DNA of 45,662 nucleotides from CAZVWJ01 sp964631325 (GCA_964631325.1 CAZVWJ010000019.1:1-45662), one strand, 5' to 3'. Shown: positions 32,415 to 41,489, counted from the first letter of the stretch. Notes: a model not told the origin generated them from the letters alone. A program made the numbers and translations.

Positions 32415-33086
32415 TTACTCTTTGTTCTTAATATATTTTTCTAATATTGACGTAGTTTTAGTATTTGCCCGGCTGTGGGCTATTTCTAGTGGAGTCCTTT
32501 TTTGGTAAGTTTTGGCATCTAACTTCGCCGGTTTTACGTCAGCTCCCGGTGCTACTAACTTTTCTACAATTTTCTGATGGCCAAAATATGCCGCACAGTG
32601 CAGAGGCGTCCAGCCATTTTTCGTTTTTGCGTTTACCTCTGCCCCGTATCTTAGCAATTGCGGAACTATTTTCTCATGACCAGAGATAGCTGTCATGTGA
32701 AGCGGGGTATAGCCCCCATCACTCTTTACATTCACATCTGCATTGTGTTCTAATAGGAGATCGATCATCTCGATATGATTCTCTTTAACTGCAGAGCTAA
32801 GTGGAGTCCAACCGTATTCATCCCGGGCATTTACGTTTGCACCCTGTTTTATTAGAAATTCAGCTACAGCTAAACTATTTTTCTCAGCAGCGATGAAAAG
32901 CGGGGTAAGTCCTTGCAGAAGTCCATGCCGGGGGCGCTTGTTTACGTGATAGTTATCTTGTTTTAATAAATTTCGGACTTTGGAGAACTCGCCTTGGGCC
33001 ACTGCTGCATGAAGAGGGGCTAACGCAACTAAATCTAACCTACCCTTTTCAGAAGCTATATTAGTTAAAAAGGCCGCGGCCGTCAA
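32415..33086 (-). CDS. Ankyrin-repeat protein (start unclear, possible 5' frameshift)
   Basis: About 223 residues with five to six ankyrin repeats, for example TPLFIAAEKNSLAVAEFLIKQGANVNARD, WTPLSSAVKENHIEMIDLLLEHNADVNVK, YTPLHMTAISGHEKIVPQLLRYGAEVNAK and WTPLHCAAYFGHQKIVEKLVAPGADV. It is a protein-interaction scaffold without other domains. In this frame the first usable codon is TTG 33086, without a ribosome site, and a stop lies just upstream. A strong AAGGAGG (33108-33114) with ATG at 33096 exists but is out of frame by one base and reads only 11 codons, so a frameshift near 33087-33090 is suspected. Confidence 0.75.
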   Translation of the reverse strand: MTAAAFLTNIASEKGRLDLVALAPLHAAVAQGEFSKVRNLLKQDNYHVNKRPRHGLLQGLTPLFIAAEKNSLAVAEFLIKQGANVNARDEYGWTPLSSAVKENHIEMIDLLLEHNADVNVKSDGGYTPLHMTAISGHEKIVPQLLRYGAEVNAKTKNGWTPLHCAAYFGHQKIVEKLVAPGADVKPAKLDAKTYQKRTPLEIAHSRANTKTTSILEKYIKNKE

Positions 33087-33096
33087 TAAAATTCAT

Positions 33097-33117
33097 CCCA
33101 AGCAGGTCCTCCTTGGG
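33097..33117 (-). promoter_or_regulatory. Hairpin that encloses a strong ribosome-binding site
   Basis: CCCAAG/CTTGGG arms (33097-33102, 33112-33117) flank AAGGAGG on the minus strand (33108-33114), directly before ATG 33096. Pairing would partly hide the ribosome site. It controls either the out-of-frame 11-codon ORF or, if a frameshift exists, the ankyrin gene. Confidence 0.4.
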
Positions 33118-33457
33118 CGGAAGTTCTTCAGCGCAAGTTCTCTGGCCGGGTTCCGGGACTATTTAAACTACAGGAATTCCAAGATACGTGAAAAATATAT
33201 CCAGCGGGTTCTCAATTGCTGCGGTGGGGCAGATTCTTCGAGAATTGCTCAGCCGAGACAGTCGCGTTGTTCGGTGGACCGTGCGGAGGAGATCAGTCCC
33301 GGCCGGATACAATATTCAGGCACAGAACAGGTCCATTCAAGTCCTTTAAGCCTGTCAACCTGGTATGAACAGGTAAGCGTCATTTTGGGGAGGGTATTTT
33401 CGGGGCAAAATCTGTTATAAAATTTAAACCCGGGTAAAATTCGTCTGGAAAGCGGGA
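33118..33457. other. Region without a convincing gene
   Basis: A plus-strand frame stays open to the TAA at about 33418-33420 but has no start with a ribosome site. On the minus strand a 44-codon Cys-containing ORF (MTLTCSYQVDRL...) ends at TGA and continues open for about 32 codons; it has no ribosome site. I treat both as chance or decayed sequence. Confidence 0.4.
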
Positions 33458-33628
33458 CTATGCCCTGGTGTCGACGTTCATCCCTGAACTTTTTATTAAC
33501 TTCAGGACGAGTTTCTGCATTTCGAGGGCTGATTCAAGGGAAGAAGTTCCAGCCTCAAGTTTTACATTCTCGGCAGAAGTAGCAGCAGTAGAAGTTTGAG
33601 TTGATGTGCTGACGGACTGAATTTCCAT
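33458..33628 (-). CDS. 56-residue YjfB-like putative motility protein
   Basis: A small gene with excellent signals. ATG 33628 is preceded by GGAGGGAACAAG, and a promoter with TTTGAT and TATACT lies about 50 bp upstream. The product starts MEIQSVSTSTQTSTAATS and ends ALEMQKLVLKLIKSSGMNVD, which resembles the short YjfB-type 'putative motility proteins' of Firmicutes (typically MDI..LSM...Q..L..Q...A.LKK at similar length). Assignment is by general pattern, so moderate. It is monocistronic as far as visible; the following 340 bp hold no clear gene. Confidence 0.6.
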   Translation of the reverse strand: MEIQSVSTSTQTSTAATSAENVKLEAGTSSLESALEMQKLVLKLIKSSGMNVDTRA

Positions 33629-33677
33629 CTTGTTCCCTCCCTGAGTGCAACTAATCTCATCCCTGACTCCACCTAAA

Positions 33678-33706
33678 AGTATACTACATCTAAAGTTTAA
33701 ATCAAA
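33678..33706 (-). promoter_or_regulatory. Promoter of the 56-residue gene
   Basis: On the minus strand TTTGAT (complement of 33701-33706), 17-bp spacer, TATACT (complement of 33678-33683), about 50 bp upstream of ATG 33628. Confidence 0.6.
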
Positions 33707-33873
33707 TTCTCATCCCGTGCTATAAACAGAGCCGTCATTGCGGCATCATCCGCTGGTTGTTAACGGGCCGTCTTTATAGCCTGATTAACCAGCACTGACT
33801 GCTGATTTAAAAATTCACTTTGTTCCGGGGCACGTTCTGTTTCTTCTAACCCGGTTGCAAAAAATAAATTCCC

Positions 33874-34707
33874 TTATAGCCCCAGATAAATACCAAACCC
33901 CAAGTAGGAAATCCGGTCCTCGTAGAACTGCCCATAAGGCGAATACCCATCGTAGCCCTCAAGGACCAGCCGCACATGGCGTTGCCGGAAACGGGGATGC
34001 CGCAGTTCAAACCCCAGCTTCATGCTAATGTCGCCACGCCAGTCGTGTTCCTCCCAGGACTTAACATCGACACCGCCCAGCAACCAGGCCACATCCCCAA
34101 TTGTCTCGTAGCCAAGGTATTCGACGCCCCAGTGCAGTCCCCGGCGGTCGAGGTTTTTCGGTTCCCGGTTGTAGAGGTATTCCCCGCCACCGTAAAAGCG
34201 CCAGTCCTTGAACCGAAAAGAAGCCAACGCCTCTATCGATTCAAAACTGAGGTTAATTCTTTCTGTCTCGGCCCGCAACAAATATTCATCTCCGAGATGG
34301 GAACTCTGGTGGTAGAGCCGCAAACGTGTCGAAAAATTCCCCCGGCGATAACTGAGCGGAAACCCCACGGTGTAGTCGGCATTGATCAAATCCAGGGATG
34401 GCGTATCTAAATTGAACTGGGCAAATAATCCCCCCAGCATATTCAATTGCCAGCTCCCCTTATCTCTATTCCACCGATAAAGCCCAAATTTTTCCCCGTA
34501 ACCCGCCGCTCCCATAACAAATCGATCTACTTCAGAATTGTAATTCAGGAAACTCATATAAAACCGGGGCTGCTTCGGATCAGCAATCAGCGGCCGGAAC
34601 AGATGCCCATAGGGCAGAACATTGAACTCTTCTGTGTCCGCCCCGAACACAGGCTGAGCTGCAGCCGGTGCAGCAAGAACTCCAACTAATACCAGTCCAA
34701 TTAACAA
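33874..34707 (-). CDS. DUF1207-type outer-membrane protein
   Basis: About 277-283 residues with a signal peptide ending APAAAQP. The mature part begins with LPYGHLFRPLIADPKQPRF, typical of DUF1207, and continues as alternating, aromatic-rich beta strands (FKLGFELRHPRFRQRH-like, YLGFGIYLGL at the end), consistent with a beta-barrel. This supports a diderm cell envelope. TTG 34707 with GGAG eight bases upstream gives a signal peptide without positive charge. The strong AGGAGG (34735-34740) instead points to an in-frame ATT at 34723-34725, giving an MRGVCLLLIG-type signal peptide with Arg. I list the conventional TTG start. No other envelope gene is adjacent. Confidence 0.82.
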   Translation of the reverse strand: MLIGLVLVGVLAAPAAAQPVFGADTEEFNVLPYGHLFRPLIADPKQPRFYMSFLNYNSEVDRFVMGAAGYGEKFGLYRWNRDKGSWQLNMLGGLFAQFNLDTPSLDLINADYTVGFPLSYRRGNFSTRLRLYHQSSHLGDEYLLRAETERINLSFESIEALASFRFKDWRFYGGGEYLYNREPKNLDRRGLHWGVEYLGYETIGDVAWLLGGVDVKSWEEHDWRGDISMKLGFELRHPRFRQRHVRLVLEGYDGYSPYGQFYEDRISYLGFGIYLGL

Positions 34708-34872
34708 TAAACATACTCCGCGAATAGCTATTTGCCTCCTGATATTATCCTCTCCCTCGGCAAAAGTGAAACCCCTGAACGTGTGACCAAATGTTTAAAA
34801 GGTCAGAGGTTTGGAAAAAATATTTTAATTGAAAATTTCATATTTTAAAAGACCCCAAACCTTAACCCCAGT

Positions 34873-35148
34873 TCAATGATATTTTTTAGAGGATCGCTTT
34901 TTATCGCAGGCCTGTTTAATTTCATAATCTTCCGACGGAACAGCTTCACCAGTTGCACAGGTGAAACATGTTCTACCCCGGAGGGCCGAACCAATCACCC
35001 AGATCGGGGCCCCACAATTGGCACAGCCTTTCCCCTCTTTAAAATCCTCAAGTAACGATTCTAATCGAGCTCGTTTCAGGGGGGGATTAGCATTCTTTTC
35101 ATTGTGTTTATCCAGATAATCGTCGATTGATATAGGTGTAAAGCCCAC
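34873..35148 (-). CDS. Small zinc-ribbon protein downstream of the SNF2 helicase
   Basis: A 91-residue protein with GTG start at 35148, preceded by the strong GGAGGTG inside the end of the helicase gene; only 4 bp separate it from that stop. The N-terminal half is helical and charged (ISIDDYLDKHNEKNANPPLKRARLESLLEDFKEG). The C-terminal half has a two-knuckle zinc ribbon, CANCGAPIW ... CFTCATG, then a basic tail (CDKKRSSKKYH). A longer reading to 35271 lies inside the helicase gene. Tight coupling suggests it works with the helicase, perhaps in nucleic-acid binding. No family is recognised. Confidence 0.8.
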   Translation of the reverse strand: MGFTPISIDDYLDKHNEKNANPPLKRARLESLLEDFKEGKGCANCGAPIWVIGSALRGRTCFTCATGEAVPSEDYEIKQACDKKRSSKKYH

Positions 35149-35152
35149 AATT

Positions 35153-38100
35153 TCACCTCCTCCCGGACGAAACGTGGGAACCAACGGGTGACAGGTCAAA
35201 CAGCGACTCGAGATCCTTCTCGTCCAGACTGCGAAATAGCCCTGCCTCTGGTTCCAGCAAATTCTTTTCAACTTTTTTCTTGCGCTGTTTTAAGCTCATA
35301 ATTTTGTCCTCAACCGTGTTCGGACAGAGGAACCGGTAGACGAAAACGTGCTTGTCCTGACCGATCCGGTGGGTGCGATCGGCCGCCTGTTGTTCAACCG
35401 CCGGATTCCACCAGGGATCCATTAAAAATACCAGGTCGGCACCGGTTAAATTTAAACCCTCGCCGCCGGCCTTGAGACTGACAAAAAACAGGGGGATGTC
35501 CTCGTTGTCCTGGAAACGGTCGACCCGTTCCAGGCGATTCCTTGTCTGCCCGTCCAGGTATTCGTATTCCCAACCCTGTTCCTCCGCAATGGGGATAAGT
35601 TTTCCCAGAAATTGAACAAATTGTGAAAACACCAGCACGCGATGGTCATTTCGGATGGCTTCCGCCGCCTTTTCCTCAAACATTTCACACTTGGCCGAAA
35701 CAGTTTCATCCCGTTCGGCCAACTCAGGATGACAGCAGATTTGCCGCAGGCGGGTAAGTCCTTTAAACACTAAAAACCGGCTGTCCTCAACCCCTTTTTC
35801 TTCGAGAGATTCGGAGAGCATCCGCTGATATTGGTTCAAAGTCTCTTCGTAAGCCCGGCGCTGGGCTTCGGCCATCTCACAGTCCACCTTCATTTCGCTA
35901 AGCGGGGGCAGCTCCTCGGCCACTTCCAGCTTGGTTCGACGGTGTACGAAGGGCTGGATGAACTTCTGCAGGGTACGATTGGCTTCCTGGTCCCCACTCG
36001 CTTCAATAGGCCGGGCCAGGGCCCGTTTGAATCCTTTCCGGGTCCCCAGAAAACCCGGATTTAAAAATTGAAACTGAGACCAGAGATCCATAGTTGTATT
36101 CTGGACGGGAGTGCCCGTAAGACAAATTCGGTGGTCGGCTTCGAGGCTCCGTGCTGCTTTAGCCCGCTTGGTGTGTGGATTCCGGATCCGGTGTGATTCA
36201 TCCAGTACCACTATGTCAAAGTTCCGTTTTGAGACAGTCTCAATGTCCCGGAGCAAGGTCCCATAAGTAGTCAGCACCAGGTCCGGGTTGGGCCAGTCTT
36301 CGAGCTGATCGGAGCGGTCCGTGCCGTGGTGGCGATAGACCTCCAGGTCAGGCACAAATCGGGCCGCTTCTCGTTCCCAGTTTCGAAGCACGGACCGGGG
36401 ACAAACAACGAGAGTGTGTGGATACTCCCCGGCTTCATTAAATCGGTGCTGGAACAGGGCCAGGACCTGGATGGTTTTGCCCAGGCCCATGTCGTCGGCC
36501 AGTAAAGCGCCCAGTCCGGTTTCGTTCAAATAAGAGAGCCAGGCAAGTCCTTCCTCCTGGTAGGGCCTTAAAGTGCCTTCAAATCCCACCGGTGTTTCTA
36601 CCGGTTCCAGCTCCGGTGTGGCTTCAAGGCGCTCAAGTGTCTCCCGGTAGGCATCATCGACCCGAGTCTCGTCAATTTCCTCAGTGAACTGATCAATCCA
36701 GCTCGCGGATGCCCTGGGTACTTCCAGCACGTCACCCCGAGGTTTGCTCCACTCAAACAGCTCCCCCCATCGATTCAGCCACTTCCGGGGGATAGCCCCC
36801 CGTTTGCCATCCCCCAGTGGAACAAACCGGTCGCCTTCCATGACTGCCGAGCGAATTTCGGAAAGCGGAACCGACTCGTCCTCAAACTCAATTTCCCCGT
36901 CCAGGTCAAACCAGTTGATGTTCCCCCGGACCACGACCTCGGACTTTGTCATTTGTTGCGGCCGCTTGAACTGGGTTAAAGACTCCTCACCGTAAACTTG
37001 GAAATTATCTTTAGTCAACTGAGGTAGCTCTTCCGCAAGCCATTCCAGTGGTTCGCCGCTGACCCGGTAGTAATCTTTGTAACGTGAAGACGGTTCCACG
37101 CCGGACTCCTCGAATTGTTTCTGCAATTCCGTTTCGGCTTCCGGGTCTCGCTTTACGGCTGCAAATTTTTTCCGGGCTTCGTCGTAAACTAAAAGCTCCC
37201 CGGCTCTACCCGGTTCTACCGGAGTGGAATTGTATTGCACCCGAAACCGGAGGAGAAGCTGTTGGTGTTTTTCTTCCAATTCAAGCCGCCCCTCCGGGGG
37301 AACCTGTTTTCCCTGGCGGATGCCCTTCTCCACGTAAAGAGACGTCTCTGATTTGTGAAACAGGGGCAGAATAGAACGAGCAAACGAAGCCGCTTCTTTC
37401 TCCGGAACCGTAAATGAATCTCCGTTCGTATAATCGAGTAACTTCCGTGATACCGGCCCGGCCTCAACGGGAAACATTTTCTTGTCCTCTGTCAAAAACC
37501 AGGGGGGTTCCCGGAGTATAATTCTGCCGGGAGAGTTTTCTTTGGTATCTACAGCCGGTGTATTAATAAACGGGGTAAATTCATAGCCCGAGTCCGGAGC
37601 TGTGCCAAACATAAACTGCAATTCTGCCGGCTCCTCGCAAACGGCAATCGGAGTGGGATCAGCCTGCTTTTTACGGTAATAAACATCCCGATCAGTTAAC
37701 ATCCTCAATACATCGCCGAGAGCCCGGTTTCCCTGTTCAACAGAGGCTCTGTTTCCACGGCCAGTGATAGTTTCCAATCGAGCCAGGATCAATCGGTCCT
37801 CCGGACACAGAGAAAGATCTGTTGACTCCACACTGTTAAGAGAAATTTCATTGAGCTTCCCATCGGACTTTCGGACGGGCGCTATGTTTATTCTTTGCTG
37901 ATGTTCAATCAACACATATGAAAACGGGGACTGGGCCCTGGATGAGCCGGGTTCTTGCCCCAGACTCCGGGCCAGTGACTCCCAGTTGGTGGATACTTCC
38001 CCCGAGGTGAGTTGTTCTTCCCGGATCCGGCAGGCCAACTCAAGCGTAGTAGCGATTACGTGTTTGCAGGCTCCGCCCCACCGGCGCCACTGTTCGTTTA

Positions 38101-38566
38101 CCGGACAACTGCAGTCGTAATCTTGTGCTGGAACATCCAGATAAATTTGGTAGTAGTCCGAACCTTCGACCCGGGCTTTGAAGATGTCGGCTTCCTGAAA
38201 ACTCGAAACTTCGGTCGGTTCGCACTCAAGAACCCGTCCCTGTTCAAAGTATCTTTTTCCACGTTCAAACCAGCGATTGCTCGCCACGCGTCGAAGAAAA
38301 TTATCGACGGATTTGGGCAGTGGCGACTCTTCTTCATAAGAGATATTCGTGCCCCAGGACAAACCTAAGTCGTGCAATAAACGTTCCATATCCTCGAGCC
38401 GCTTTTCACCGACTCCAGCCATTTCCAGGATATGGTCCGGATTCCGGCGAACTAATTCTTCCACGCGGTCAATCCCAGCTTTAAACAAGATTCTGGCAGT
38501 CCGGGTGGATAAACGCATAAATAAAGGTTCTGACAGGATATCCCGCTTATCATAGTAGTGTTTCAT
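35153..38566 (-). CDS. SNF2-family helicase with N-terminal HhH and SWIM zinc finger
   Basis: A 1137-residue Swi2/Snf2 ATPase. Residues about 12-72 form a helix-hairpin-helix (RTARILFKAGIDRVEELVRRNP ... AGVGEKRLEDMERL) like the RNAP alpha C-terminal domain. A SWIM zinc finger follows near residue 155 (CSCPVNEQWRRWGGACKHVIAT). The motor starts near residue 665: LRPYQEEGLAWL, DDMGLGKTIQVLAL (Walker A), DESHRIRNPHTKRAKA, LTGTPVQNTTMDLW; the second RecA domain has GGEGLNLTGADLVFLMDPWWNPAVEQQAADRTHRIGQ. Bacterial SWIM-SNF2 proteins are presumed to remodel protein-nucleic-acid complexes and occur in transcription recycling and defence settings; no defence genes are seen here. The HhH head is less common. 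The ATG is at 38566. Confidence 0.93.
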   Translation of the reverse strand: MKHYYDKRDILSEPLFMRLSTRTARILFKAGIDRVEELVRRNPDHILEMAGVGEKRLEDMERLLHDLGLSWGTNISYEEESPLPKSVDNFLRRVASNRWFERGKRYFEQGRVLECEPTEVSSFQEADIFKARVEGSDYYQIYLDVPAQDYDCSCPVNEQWRRWGGACKHVIATTLELACRIREEQLTSGEVSTNWESLARSLGQEPGSSRAQSPFSYVLIEHQQRINIAPVRKSDGKLNEISLNSVESTDLSLCPEDRLILARLETITGRGNRASVEQGNRALGDVLRMLTDRDVYYRKKQADPTPIAVCEEPAELQFMFGTAPDSGYEFTPFINTPAVDTKENSPGRIILREPPWFLTEDKKMFPVEAGPVSRKLLDYTNGDSFTVPEKEAASFARSILPLFHKSETSLYVEKGIRQGKQVPPEGRLELEEKHQQLLLRFRVQYNSTPVEPGRAGELLVYDEARKKFAAVKRDPEAETELQKQFEESGVEPSSRYKDYYRVSGEPLEWLAEELPQLTKDNFQVYGEESLTQFKRPQQMTKSEVVVRGNINWFDLDGEIEFEDESVPLSEIRSAVMEGDRFVPLGDGKRGAIPRKWLNRWGELFEWSKPRGDVLEVPRASASWIDQFTEEIDETRVDDAYRETLERLEATPELEPVETPVGFEGTLRPYQEEGLAWLSYLNETGLGALLADDMGLGKTIQVLALFQHRFNEAGEYPHTLVVCPRSVLRNWEREAARFVPDLEVYRHHGTDRSDQLEDWPNPDLVLTTYGTLLRDIETVSKRNFDIVVLDESHRIRNPHTKRAKAARSLEADHRICLTGTPVQNTTMDLWSQFQFLNPGFLGTRKGFKRALARPIEASGDQEANRTLQKFIQPFVHRRTKLEVAEELPPLSEMKVDCEMAEAQRRAYEETLNQYQRMLSESLEEKGVEDSRFLVFKGLTRLRQICCHPELAERDETVSAKCEMFEEKAAEAIRNDHRVLVFSQFVQFLGKLIPIAEEQGWEYEYLDGQTRNRLERVDRFQDNEDIPLFFVSLKAGGEGLNLTGADLVFLMDPWWNPAVEQQAADRTHRIGQDKHVFVYRFLCPNTVEDKIMSLKQRKKKVEKNLLEPEAGLFRSLDEKDLESLFDLSPVGSHVSSGRR

Positions 38567-39015
38567 TAAATATATCCACCAACATTAGGCAATATTACTA
38601 ATTTTTTACCTCAGCAGCTCATTTTACTAATCTCACTCTTTTATCATGCGACCAATAAGCTAATACTGGTAGTGCGCCTTACGCACACAGACTCGAAAAA
38701 ACATATCGTACTTTCTTTGCACCTCAAAAAAATCGTATCTCTCATTTTTACCGATTATTTAAGGATAGATACGAATCGTTGTTCCGGAACAGTGGACACA
38801 AACCCTTCATGGTGTAAATCAAACCCTAATCTTCTATTCATATATACCATATATACCTTCACAAGAAAAGGACGGGTCCCCACATACATCCGCGTCAATA
38901 TACTCTGTTCCCCCAATTTAGCCCACATTATGCACGAAATTTTAGAATTTCGTGTAAATGTGTATCTACGATACAGTACTCAAGACTGTATGAGCAAAAA
39001 ATTTTGAAAACTTAA
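38567..39015. other. AT-rich intergenic region with hairpins
   Basis: About 450 bp with no gene I can support; a 111-codon plus-strand frame lacks a ribosome site and has unlikely composition. Structures seen: GTGCG-cctta-CGCAC (38672-38686), CACGAAATT-ttag-AATTTCGTG (38933-38954, 9-bp stem) and a tandem CATATATACC repeat near 38840. The helicase promoter must lie within. Confidence 0.55.
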
Positions 39016-39054
39016 TATTTAGCCTGAACTCTTATGAATAGTTCAGGCTAAATA
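39016..39054 (-). terminator. Long hairpin terminator at the end of the bPH_2 gene
   Basis: Perfect 15-bp arms TATTTAGCCTGAACT (39016-39030) and AGTTCAGGCTAAATA (39040-39054) with a 9-nt loop. On the minus strand the stop codon TAG of the preceding gene is within the stem, and a T-rich tail (ATTAAGTTTTC) follows. Confidence 0.75.
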
Positions 39055-41489
39055 GTTTTGTCTGTTGTTGATTCGTTGTATTCGTCCTGGAGTTTTTCGT
39101 AAAATTCCCGGTAGTTGGGGATAAAGCGGGCTTTTAGTTCGACTCCACTGCCCCCGGTAGTGCTGACCAGGAGGGTGCCGGTTCCTAAAATTTTATCGAA
39201 GAGATTGCGGTTAATTTCGAGGTTGTCGACGTTCTGGTATTTGATTGACCTGGTCCGGGTGAAAATAAACCAGTGACGGCTCTCAATCTGGTTTTCTTTA
39301 ATTGTGTAAACAATTGTAAATCGATAAATACCCCCGAGCAGGGCCCCGCCAAAAATTGCAACAAGTGCGGGAATCACAAAGCCAATGTACTGTAACGCCT
39401 CCCCGGCAAACATTAAGGCAAGCAGTCCATAGCCAGCACCCATTACAATATACGGCAAAGTAAAAGGACGGGCGGTGGCCAGTTCGGCGGTAGTTTGTCG
39501 GGCTAACTCCCCACGCCGGCGGGCCAGCTCTTGAGGGGAAATTTCACCGGCAAAAATCTCTTCGACAGCCTGGGCGGTTTCATCGACCTGCGGCAGGTGA
39601 CGGAAGGTAAATCCTTTTTTACTACTTTTTTGGCCCCGCGAACCTTTTTTATTCCCCCCCTGGCCGGAAAAATCAACCAGCAGCCAGCCCCCTTCTCCAA
39701 ACGGTTCCCGGGCGTATTCCACGTTCCGAATGTCCTTGTAGACCACGTAATAAGTGCGAGTGGAAAAATAGCCCTCCTCGAAAGCTAAGTAATCATCGTA
39801 AAAAATTAGTGCCACACAATTATCGTAGTAGAAGCCAAGATACCAGAGATCACCGGCAGTAACCAGGCCGCCGATAAGCAAGCCGCCACCAATTGTGTAC
39901 ACGGGATTTATCTCGGGCAAGGACGGGACCATAATTAAAGCAAGTAGAAAAAACGCCACTGACGGGACGAAAAGAACAAGCGGATGTTGAAAAACAATTC
40001 CGGGCAGGGTCAAATCAGGCAATAACCGCTCCTTCTCCTCTCCGCCGGTACTGCCTTCGTAAGTCCTGATCTGGCGAATCATCTCCCGGTTTTCGTGGGT
40101 GTCCCGGAGACTGAAAAATTTAACGTTCTGCTCCGTGCCGATCGAGTGGAAAGTGACTGAATAGGTGTTAAACAGCCGTTCGATGATTCCCTGGCTGGGG
40201 ACGATTGCCTTGATTTTATCGGTGCTCAGGCTGGTTATTGATTTATTTAAAAAAGTAAAAGTCAGCTCGACCCGGTTGCCCTCGACCGCGAAAGAACTGG
40301 CCAGGCCCACCACCAGCCGGTAGAGGAAAAACGGGAAAGGAAACACCGGGGGGGCCAAACTTATCAACAGAACCAGGTAAAAAGGACCGGTAAACTTCAA
40401 CTGCAGAAAAGTCCCGATTGCGCCACCAATAAGCGCACTGATTGCCAGGGCCACGAGGACGGGAGACAGGTAGCTGAGCAAGAGCGGGGAAGCCGTGAAT
40501 CGTTGCCCCCCTTCTCCAGCCGGCGGAACCGGTTCGCGGCTTTCCCCGTTTACTTTGATTTGGTCGGAGCGGTCCTGAAGCCGTGTTTTCAGGGAGGCTA
40601 TTTCGTGTAAGTTCTTTAAACTTAATTCCTCGCCCAGTCCGGGCACGCTCAGGACAAGGTTGCCCAGCCCCAAGAGCCGCTTGTGCAGGGGATAAGAAAC
40701 ATTTACGTCGGAGAGCATAGAAAGCGGAATAATTCGTTGTTCAAACCCTAAAAAATTTGTTTCACTGACTACGTAACGGTCATATAACATATAGGTTGTA
40801 AAAATTTTAGCGAGAGCCTTGAAGCCAAGGATAAAAATAAGACAGATGAAGAAAAGGAAAAGCATACCGGCGGCGATTAATAATCCCAGGTAATTTTCCC
40901 GGCTGAGGGGAAAAAGGTAAGCAACCAGACCACCAATTACACCAATAAATACCAGGGCAAGGAAAGGCCAGAGAAAATCAAGCCAGATTCCCAGCCGAGA
41001 CTGGGAATAGGAAGCAATTACTTCGTCCCCGGGCAAAGTTGTCTTTTCGGGGAGTTTTTGAAGTAACAAATCGAGCTTTTCCGCGGGCCTGGAGAGGTGG
41101 CGGAGCCGGATTTCCGCTTCCGCCTGACCGGCTGCTTCCAGGGCGATATCGCCGGCGGCAAACAGGTATTTCTGAATAAATCCAGCCTCTCTTTGCACCT
41201 GGACGACCTTGCTCCAGAGCAATTCCACGTCGTTGGAAGTAAACGGAGTGCCGGAAATCAGCCGGATTTTATCCGGACCAATGTGGTATTCGGTCTTCCC
41301 GTATTCGGACTGCGCCCAGCCGGCCTGCACCGCTACAACCAGGATCAAGAGTGCCAAAACAAATCCGCCGGCAAACAGTGAGAGCCAGAAAAATATGAGG
41401 GTAAGTGGTAGGCCGACCAGCAGGGGAATAAGTAACGGCCGGAGAACCATAGTCGTATGGTCGGGTTTAATTACTTTAGTTAAGGCCAC
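39048..41489 (-). CDS. Large YdbT-like membrane protein with bacterial PH (bPH_2/DUF304) domains
   Basis: An 813-residue protein with several pairs of membrane helices (for example LRPLLIPLLVGLPLTLIFFWLSLFAGGFVLALLILVVAV; FLWPFLALVFIGVIGGLVAYLFPL) alternating with small beta-rich domains. Segments such as GKTEYHIGPDKIRLISGTPF, YDRYVVSETNFLGFEQRIIPLSMLSDVNVSYPLHKRLLGLGNLVLSV and YTIKENQIESRHWFIFTRTRSIKYQNVDNLEINRNLFDKILGTGTLLVST are typical bPH_2 domains, at least three in number. The role is unknown; relatives occur as YdbS/YdbT pairs. The start is GTG 41489, 19 bp after hypC, so it is probably in the hypF-hypC operon, which is an unexpected pairing. Confidence 0.85.
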   Translation of the reverse strand: MALTKVIKPDHTTMVLRPLLIPLLVGLPLTLIFFWLSLFAGGFVLALLILVVAVQAGWAQSEYGKTEYHIGPDKIRLISGTPFTSNDVELLWSKVVQVQREAGFIQKYLFAAGDIALEAAGQAEAEIRLRHLSRPAEKLDLLLQKLPEKTTLPGDEVIASYSQSRLGIWLDFLWPFLALVFIGVIGGLVAYLFPLSRENYLGLLIAAGMLFLFFICLIFILGFKALAKIFTTYMLYDRYVVSETNFLGFEQRIIPLSMLSDVNVSYPLHKRLLGLGNLVLSVPGLGEELSLKNLHEIASLKTRLQDRSDQIKVNGESREPVPPAGEGGQRFTASPLLLSYLSPVLVALAISALIGGAIGTFLQLKFTGPFYLVLLISLAPPVFPFPFFLYRLVVGLASSFAVEGNRVELTFTFLNKSITSLSTDKIKAIVPSQGIIERLFNTYSVTFHSIGTEQNVKFFSLRDTHENREMIRQIRTYEGSTGGEEKERLLPDLTLPGIVFQHPLVLFVPSVAFFLLALIMVPSLPEINPVYTIGGGLLIGGLVTAGDLWYLGFYYDNCVALIFYDDYLAFEEGYFSTRTYYVVYKDIRNVEYAREPFGEGGWLLVDFSGQGGNKKGSRGQKSSKKGFTFRHLPQVDETAQAVEEIFAGEISPQELARRRGELARQTTAELATARPFTLPYIVMGAGYGLLALMFAGEALQYIGFVIPALVAIFGGALLGGIYRFTIVYTIKENQIESRHWFIFTRTRSIKYQNVDNLEINRNLFDKILGTGTLLVSTTGGSGVELKARFIPNYREFYEKLQDEYNESTTDKTI

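Noticed and set aside
33250..33390. Minus-strand Cys-containing ORF ending in TGA that stays open afterwards (possible selenoprotein)
   Set aside because: No ribosome site, no recognisable homology, no clear SECIS-like hairpin right after the TGA, and a competing open frame on the other strand.
33757..33873. Short minus-strand frame after the DUF1207 stop ending LVNQAIKTAR
   Set aside because: It reads sensibly but has no start codon with a ribosome site; it may be a gene remnant but I cannot support it.
38672..39007. 111-codon plus-strand ORF in the gap between the helicase and bPH_2 genes
   Set aside because: No ribosome site, hairpins and short tandem repeats inside it, and a composition unlike the neighbouring proteins.
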